NCBI GenBank assembly: GCA_051652645.1
Contig: JBOFUP010000094.1
Span: 112,180-176,179 of the forward strand
Length of the DNA: 64,000 bases
Source of the DNA: UBA7332 sp051652645
GTDB lineage: Bacteria > Bacteroidota > Bacteroidia > Bacteroidales > UBA7332
Reading direction: 5' to 3'
This document shows positions 63,742 to 64,000 of this stretch, one piece after another; the stretch's first letter is position 1; the number at the start of each line of letters is the position of its first letter. A program made the translations under genes and the position numbers. The notes beneath the pieces are model-generated. The model ran no database searches. It saw nothing but the letters and a program-made list of their open reading frames with translations, and was not told the origin of the DNA.

Positions 63742-64000
63742 TTATCGCGCTGCGCTCGGGTTTTCGGGTTTGCGGGAAGCAAAGCGACACCCGATGTGCG
63801 CGTACGCATTCGAAGCGGAGTCGGACGAGAACAGGTCGCCAGCGCCGCAGTACGACCCGTGACCCGCCCTACCACCAGTGAGCAATACCATACCTTCATT
63901 CGCATTATTATATGAGTAGTGGCATTTTTTAGTAGTAGCAGTACCATCTTGTGGTAGCTTGCTAACTATGTATGGTAGGTGATACTCTGCTACCCATCCA
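63742..64000 (-). CDS. 3' end of the DGR target gene (C-type-lectin-like variable protein)
   Basis: Correct frame found by matching the template repeat: stop TAA at 63742-63744, open to the window edge (85 residues visible). It reads GWVAEYHLPYIVSKLPQ ... MVLLTGGRAGHGSYCGAG ... HIGCRFASRKPENPSAAR, the layout of the C-terminal ligand-binding part of CLec-fold DGR proteins (LTGG, GxxCGAG, SASNA, IGCR). The variable repeat covers about residues 36-72 of the visible part, leaving a 12-residue tail. Another frame, 63732-63947, is spurious. In phages the target is usually a receptor-binding tail protein. Confidence 0.85.
   Translation of the reverse strand, partial: GWVAEYHLPYIVSKLPQDGTATTKKCHYSYNNANEGMVLLTGGRAGHGSYCGAGDLFSSDSASNAYAHIGCRFASRKPENPSAAR
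63777..63886 (-). repeat. DGR variable repeat (VR)
   Basis: 110 bp aligned without gaps to 63600-63709 with 13 differences. On the coding strand template AAC codons have become CAC, TAC, TTC, TCC, GAC, TAC and CAC, and CGAATT has become CGCTTT; one change, TAC to GAC, is T to G. The last stretch (ATCGGGTGTCG) is unchanged and may be the initiation-of-homology site. Confidence 0.93.

Larger units (their letters stand above)
35477..64000. mobile_element. Mu-like transposable prophage (one end inside the window)
   Basis: Carries MuA-like transposase, MuB-like ATPase, Ner-like and repressor genes, DUF3164, Mu-type head genes (gp36-, portal DUF935-, gpF- and gpG-like) and a siphovirus-type tail. 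The terminus at 35477 begins 5'-TGTATAATCAGC, with the TG expected of Mu-family ends, and it splits a Nudix gene. The preceding AGCAA (35472-35476) is the predicted 5-bp target duplication. The other end is past base 64000, since the DGR target gene is still open there. Confidence 0.9.

Noticed and set aside
63732..63947. 71-residue frame on the minus strand
   Set aside because: It is the wrong frame of the DGR target gene; the TR/VR alignment and AAC codon pattern show the coding frame ends at 63742 and continues past 64000.

Overview
The window is AT-rich chromosomal DNA from a member of the Bacteroidales (Bacteroidota), interrupted by most of a Mu-like transposable prophage. The order is supported by promoters of the TTTG-N19-TAnnTTTG type, a BspA-like leucine-rich-repeat protein with a type IX-secretion-like C-terminus, a SusB-type GH97 glucosidase, 7TM-HD and M49 proteins, and the arginine cluster order argR-GNAT-argG-argC-argD. 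I cannot fix the genus.

Host part (1-35476). From left to right: an endonuclease I lipoprotein, a dipeptidyl-peptidase III lipoprotein, a GH13 amylase/patatin pair, and an unrecognised 495-residue protein. Two tRNA-Arg genes follow, then about 1.3 kb of gene-free DNA full of inverted repeats. Next come trmB and a class II photolyase, then a 2-keto-3-deoxygluconate operon (kdgK-eda-MFS transporter) with a LacI-type palindrome on its promoter. The minus-strand block continues with a 7TM-HD phosphodiesterase, GH97 and proC. The plus-strand genes are the arginine operon, the oxidative pentose-phosphate operon gnd-zwf-pgl, a BspA-like surface protein, and a PLD/SF2 helicase/DUF3427 protein. The helicase is translationally coupled (ATGA overlap) to a Nudix gene that stops after about 20 codons.

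Prophage part (35477-64000, left end outside the window). A 5'-TG terminus interrupts the Nudix gene and is followed by two direct copies of a 16-bp motif, as expected of MuA-type binding sites. Minus-strand genes from 46.6 down to 35.6 kb encode head, lysis and tail functions: protease/scaffold, capsid, GH24 lysozyme, spanin-like pair, tail tube, chaperones with a -1 frameshift site, tape measure, tail tip and fibre. Plus-strand genes from 46.7 to 52.6 kb encode small and large terminase, a gp36-like protein, portal, gpF, gpG and a tail-completion candidate. Minus-strand early genes from 61.2 down to 52.6 kb include a Ner-like protein, a BRO-type antirepressor, MuA-like transposase, MuB-like ATPase, a second P-loop ATPase, DUF3164 and DUF4494. 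A divergent repressor candidate lies at 61.3 kb.

The most interesting element is at 62.4-64.0 kb: a diversity-generating retroelement (DGR). It has a reverse transcriptase with the DGR-type IGNLTSQ motif, a 110-bp template repeat (63600-63709), and a 110-bp variable repeat (63777-63886) forming the 3' end of a C-type-lectin-like target gene whose correct frame runs off the window. Of 13 differences between the repeats, 12 fall at template adenines, mostly in AAC codons. A Mu-like siphovirus of Bacteroidales with a DGR resembles the published Bacteroides 'Hankyphage' group; that link is from memory and untested. Other notable signals are three hairpins at exact 30-bp spacing with covarying stems (36604-36683) and a tRNA-Arg(ACG) with compensated changes at two tertiary pairs.
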